From Notospermus geniculatus (taxonomy: Eukaryota > Nemertea > Pilidiophora > Heteronemertea > Lineidae), in assembly GCA_002633025.1 (NCBI GenBank), contig NMRB01000296.1, positions 80,350 through 144,349 of the forward strand: DNA of 64,000 nucleotides, read 5' to 3'. Of this stretch, positions 59,446 to 64,000 are shown one piece after another. The notes under the pieces were generated by a model. That model had not been told where the DNA came from. It did not search any database and saw nothing but the letters and a program-made list of their open reading frames with translations. Both the position numbers and the translations under genes were made by a program. Each line of letters opens with the position of its first letter. Position 1 is the stretch's first letter.

Positions 59446-62309
59446 CATCTTGGTGAAAAAGCAGCATCCATTTGCTGAAATGAACATTGCTCAGTAAACC
59501 AGTCATTGATGATAGGTATTCCCTCATGAATAGGTACCTTATGAGAGGCCTTCTGCACGAACCCCCAGCTGATATTCCCTGTGGTCGACAAAACTCCCTT
59601 GATCAATGCAAGGTCATCTCCTTTTACCTCATCAACTATTCCATGCGATTGTAACCCAAACTCATCCTCTCCAGTGTCGACGTGGGTCAAAGCAACCTCA
59701 TAAAACTTGCATGATGTGACAGAGGCTGTTTTGTCTTAGAGGTTAATCAGCAAGGAGGAGGTCACGTGGCCCAAGAATCACATTAGACATTGGCCGGGGT
59801 CTGGCATTGAGCTGACCTCGAGTCAGGATTCCCAAAATCTTAGAAATAATCTGCGAGAAAATGCTGTCTACTCTTAGAAATTCCTTTGCCAAAGAAGCGG
59901 CGTTAACGTTTCCTTGTGAGAAATGGTTCAACGTCTACTTCCGTTCTGCTGGATATGAATCAGTGATTTATCGGATATTATTGCTGTCAATAACAAGTGC
60001 CTCGATTCTTTTCTCTCCTTGCTTCCCCTGTACGTCACATCTATCGATCCTTTCCCGACGCGCACTATGGCATTTGCCCAGCTGAGCGTGATGACCAGAA
60101 AATTGACACGTTGCTCTTACAAATGGAACATGTATATCAGTCTCGCTGGCTACCGAATACAATATACTAGGAGACTAATATTGTTATCAGGACGATTCAC
60201 CACTGATCGGGGTAATGGCCTGTCTTATCGTATTTTCTGATCAGGGCTCATTTTTTTGCCCATCTCAATGTTGTCACTGGAGTCCGATAGAAAGATTGAT
60301 TCTCGGAAACTATCAGAATAGGTGGGAAGACAGACACTGTGGAAGTGTTCACATTCTGGCACCATCACCTTCGAGTTCTCACGTTCGATTCCCAGTTGGA
60401 CTGATTTTTGTGTGAAATGGCAAATCTTGACGGCACACTGCATGACTCATCAGCCGGTGTTACCTCTGGAGGTGTCGTTTCTGTTTGATTCAGTGCATTT
60501 ACTTAAATTAAGGAATACCTTGAATTTGTATTGATCAGAAATGGCTGTCCCCTGATGAGCTTCCAGGAGATGATAAAATGGGAAATTTCTGGTGTGCAAA
60601 TGAAAATAAATCCCATCTGCTGTCGATTGGTATCATTGGAGAATGTTTACAGCCTGCGGCTTGGATCTGCGAGGACATTATCTGATGAATCTAATGAATT
60701 AATAAAGAAATCCCATTAATTTATGAGCAACCTGATACGTGTAAGAAATGTCGGCAACGACACGCTAATCATACACGGAAGCCCCTCCAGTCATCTTGAA
60801 TCGATACTTAAGAACACCGGATCACTTCGGGATAAGAAACACAACCGTCACGCATGACCGTTACCGATTTCGTTCCTTAAGGACGGAGAAATTTCTTTGG
60901 GAATTTCCAGGTGTCAGGTGAAATCTGACAATCTCTACCTGACGGTGCTGCAAATCTTGAGGTGTGTGTTACAGTTATGAGCTTGGAGAAACTGGATTCA
61001 ATGCAGTGGTCTCCCGTCACGATGATGTCTCAAATTGCCTTTAGAGAAACGTCTCTTATCCTCATAATGGACTTTCCTTGCACGAAAGAAGATGAGAGAT
61101 GCTACAGCAGAGACAGTTCTTTCCAGTTGGATGTGTCTTTATTTGTCGTGCTGGATGTTGAAGGAACATGATCTCAGACTGTTCAATGGAGCTTGCAGTC
61201 TGAAGTCGTGCTCATCAGCTAGAAATTGCAGAGGAAATAGTTCTATTTTAAGGCAAGCAACACTATCCTTGGCGGCCTTCTCCCCAGGCAAAAAACAGAT
61301 GATGAGAAATATAATCTAGCGGCTACAGCAGATTCCTCCCACCTCAATTTGGCCTTGCTGTGTACCTGACAGCGATTGCCACGGCGGGAAAATCTCGAAA
61401 AAATGACCAGTTGGTGGATATTGATTGCCTTCTTTACCGACGAGAAGAGGCCACTTCATCTCCGTGTCCTGTCATTAATTGCTGGTCAGTTGTGTTTGAT
61501 GTGCTGATGTCCAAATGATGGGCGACGAGCGCTCGATCTTGACAGAAAATGTCAATACCATTTAAGCCGTCTTCCTTGAAGTTGTCACTATTAATTGTTG
61601 GAGCAGTGACACGACTGCTGTTGGCTTCTTGGCTGAATTGATTCTGATTCTGTTCAACTCGTTGGTATTGCTCGAGGGAGTGCGGTAACGTTTCCCTGAT
61701 GGTCAAGACACGAGAGGAGAATTGATGTCGGCTATCTGCCCTTTATTCAAAGCTCAACTCTTCATCAATACGTAAACTGGCCGTCGCTTGGGAATCAAAG
61801 AAATTGATCCGATTGAAAGGCGATCCACTAGAAGTCATGTCTTTGGCCAATTCACTTAATGGCTTCTGTGGTCTTTGGCTATGATGTTGCCCGAGCAGTC
61901 AAGTATTTGTATTCTTGGACGTTTGTCAGCTTTTGTCACGGTGATCTTGGGAGTGTTTGTGGTCAAGGGGAGGGGCTGTGGTCGCTGGTACTCAATGAGA
62001 AGTCTTCATGGGCCACAATGATCCCTTTCTCCCGCAGTCGTTCAGATTGTATCGTAGGTCATTATCCCAGAAGTTTGGAGCTCTGACTTTAAAGCAATGA
62101 GGAATGAGGGCATGCTCAGTTTTACTAAGTAGAGGGCTTCGTCTCTGTTGTGTCATCACTGCTTAGTCACCCACGTGTTTCAACCTAGCACACGACCAGG
62201 ACTGCTATCTTTGTTGTTGTCAATACCACCATGCAGCCATAGAAAAGTGCTTGTGCATCATGCTTGAAATCTAATGTTTGTGAAATAGAGGAATGATGGT
62301 TGACTTTCA
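59446..62309. other. No gene recognised
   Basis: Short frames only, the longest about 90 codons on the minus strand at 61434-61706. The minus frame at 59445-59690 runs up to the SINE edge and has no known motif. No RNA gene or element seen. Confidence 0.35.
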
Positions 62310-62860
62310 TCAGCCTGCCTCTGCCTGAGAACTCCCATCCCTTCACTGGAGTCGGCCTAGCTCTGACTGTAACTCCCATCGCTTCAATGGAGTCAGCCTA
62401 GCTCTGCCTGTAACTCCCATCACTTAACTGGAGTCAGCCTAGCTCTGGACTGGGAACTCCCATCCCTTCACTGGAACAGGCCTAGGTCTGCCTGTAACTC
62501 CCGTCGCTTCACTGGAGTCAGCCTGGCTCTGACTGTAAACTCCAATCCCTTCACTGGAGTCGGCCAAGCTCTCCGTGAGAGCTCCCACCCTTCGCTGGAG
62601 TCAGCCTAGCTCTGACTGTAACTCCAATCGCTTCACTGGACTCAGCCTAGCTCTGCCTGAGAACTCACATCCCTTCACTGGAGCCAGCCTAGCTCTGACT
62701 GTAAACTCCAATCCCTTCACTGGAGTCGGCCAAGCTCTCCGTGAGAGCTCCCACCCTTCACTGGAGTCAGCCTGGCTCTGGGTGAGAGCTCCCATCCTTC
62801 ACTGGAGCCAGCCTAGCTCTGAGTGTAAACTCCAATCCCTTCACTGGAGTCCTCGCACTG
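62310..62860. repeat. 41-43-bp minisatellite, about thirteen copies
   Basis: The unit AACTCCCATCGCTTCACTGG plus AGTCAGCCTAGCTCTGACTGT repeats at mostly 41-base steps, with some 42-43 (ACTCCC at 62331, 62372, 62413, 62456, 62497). Two sub-variants alternate: one with CTGTAAACTCCAATCC and GGCCAAGCTCTCCGTGAGA, the other with CTGTAACTCCCATC. A 99-codon + frame over it is a by-product of the repeat. Confidence 0.92.
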
Positions 62861-63219
62861 TTCATATGTCTTGACAGTGTCATAAGGTCTTCATATTTCT
62901 TCCCTAATGTCTTCAGCAAAACCTACTATCCGCCCACATCGATTATGTTGATAATACCAAAATCGTCGGAAGATGGCTGCCACTTGTTCGCTGATTGCTC
63001 CGTTTACGTGGTTGGCATTACCATGGTCACGAACGATGAGTGCAGGTATCTGAAGACAACATGCGTTATTTCAAGAGATGTCATTATCGTTCGAGCTACA
63101 AATGGGTTCATATGATCCATTTCCCATTGTTTGTTGGCGATATTCACTAGCGTGCGATGGCCGTCAGTGGATGTTGTTGAGATATCGGTGAAAGGAAATC
63201 ACTAGTGGATGGTGATGGT
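62861..63219. other. No gene seen
   Basis: No exon, repeat or RNA feature recognised between the minisatellite and the N. Confidence 0.4.
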
Positions 63220-63220
63220 N
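63220..63220. other. Assembly N
   Basis: A single ambiguous base directly before an AT-rich inverted-repeat region. Unlike the other two Ns, no duplicated sequence is visible across it within the window. Confidence 0.9.
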
Positions 63221-63372
63221 TATATAGAATCTATATAGGAGTTATAAATGGTTACTTATACTTTTTCTATATAAATATTATATAAGGTCTATAAATCACT
63301 TTTTACATAAAATTTATATTTTTTGTCCCATGTAATTTCTATATAGAATTTATATAAATTTGATGCGCGTTC
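63221..63372. repeat. AT-rich inverted-repeat element, left end cut by N
   Basis: The start TATATAGAATCTATATAGGA is near-complementary to the end TCTATATAGAATTTATATAA. Between them CTATATAAATATTATATAAGG-like motifs recur. It is probably a palindromic MITE or an AT-rich satellite fragment. Confidence 0.5.
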
Positions 63373-64000
63373 GATGTTATCATTTTTGATGTTTACTCAA
63401 ACAGACTATAGTTTTTAACCATGAACACCAGAATAAGAGAACAACTTTCAGGGGAGTCATTCAAGCTCCCATAGGCCTAAATACCACACCACAGGCCAAG
63501 GCGGTCTTTTTGGGAACTAACAATCTGAACTGGGCAGAGGCAGCACCTGAGGCCTGTCAAGTCATCCATGGAAGTAAATCACAAGGAGAGAAAAACCACA
63601 GCCTATACAGGGCACTGTCTTGTTAGTGCATGGGGTACCCTTGCTGGTTATCTCGCAGACCTGAATGTCCCTTTCAATTCAGTAGTTTTAACCAGTGACA
63701 CCTATTGAGGCAGCAGTGAGTTAGAGTCCTCATTGTAGACGTGTAAACATCATGCGCATGGTGTGCCAAATATAGTTGAAATAATGATGTCATGGGAATC
63801 CCAATGCGGAATCCCCTCACCCATTGGATGATGCAGTAAATTAAATAGGTCACAAATTTGAATATGCTAAGTATGCTTATTAAAGTGGCCTTCCCAGTCA
63901 CTGCCATGGTTTCCCACGTGTTTCCCGCCAAAACATCGTCAGGCCTGCTATGGCAATCATTCTTTGATTTAAGTAAATATGTAAACCTGGGGCCTGTACC
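63373..64000. other. No gene seen; one dispersed-repeat fragment
   Basis: An 85-codon antisense frame at 63674-63931 has no known motif and overlaps the dispersed repeat at 63685-63733. Confidence 0.4.
63685..63733. repeat. Dispersed repeat, copy 2
   Basis: Second copy of the block at 5892-5940 (GTTTTAACCAGTGACACCTA, AGGCAGCAGTGAGTTAGAGT, CCTCATT), with small indels. Confidence 0.55.

Noticed and set aside
59113-59527. Antisense frames that look protein-like when joined
   Set aside because: Most of the region is the inverted second copy of the SINE at 57990-58245.

Overview
This window looks like non-coding DNA from a marine invertebrate nuclear genome (echinoderm, hemichordate, lancelet, mollusc or brachiopod grade; I cannot name the species). 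The reasons are: no dense genes or operons; consensus eukaryotic splice sites; tRNA-derived SINEs; many short inverted-repeat transposons; three minisatellites; and strong excess of the palindromic octamer TACATGTA (18 copies by hand count, about one expected by chance). Nearly all open frames of 60-160 codons are chance frames or lie inside repeats.

The only coding sequence I recognise is one 93-bp exon of a TIA1/TIAR/Rox8-type RNA-binding protein. It carries the second half of RRM1, and it appears twice (28461-28553 and 30477-30569, + strand). The two copies lie in a 1.6-kb near-identical duplication split by a single N at 29052. The structure is what two unmerged haplotype contigs would give, so there is probably only one exon. 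Weaker exon candidates are at 2568-2612, 5264-5281, 5371-5526 and 35346-35468. If they and the TIA1 exon are real, the window is mostly long introns.

Layout. 1-2.3 kb: a tandem duplication whose copies differ by a 240-bp hAT-like MITE. 2.7-3.3 kb: a 538-bp element with perfect 16-bp terminal inverted repeats (TIRs). 3.7-5.5 kb: a TACATGTA cluster and candidate exons. 5.6, 8.5, 10.2 and 11.4 kb: foldback elements, the 8.5-kb one being a nearly perfect 216-bp palindrome with an 8-bp target-site duplication (TSD). 12-25 kb: little recognisable. 25.4 kb: a second hAT-like MITE. 27.5-31.1 kb: the duplicated TIA1-like exon region, with a 417-bp hAT-like insertion in one copy only. 35.3-37.5 kb: a GC-rich exon candidate, an antisense 110-codon ORF and a tRNA-derived SINE. 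38.6-39.0 kb: a 35-bp minisatellite. 42.7-44.1 kb: a second probable haplotypic duplication across an N. 48.1-48.8 kb: a composite 41/59-bp minisatellite. 50.9-51.3 kb: a degenerate repeat inside one open frame. 54.9 kb: a foldback MITE. 58.0 and 59.3 kb: two copies of another SINE family in opposite orientation. 62.3-62.9 kb: a 41-bp minisatellite. 63.2 kb: a third N next to an AT-rich inverted-repeat element.

The most interesting signals are (i) three unrelated hAT-like MITEs that share an unusual 5-bp TSD, two of them with the empty site visible in the paired copy; (ii) an insertion allele 54 bp upstream of a TIA1-like 3' splice site; and (iii) all three assembly Ns lying against inverted-repeat elements. 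I see no new gene system, CRISPR array or operon-like cluster.
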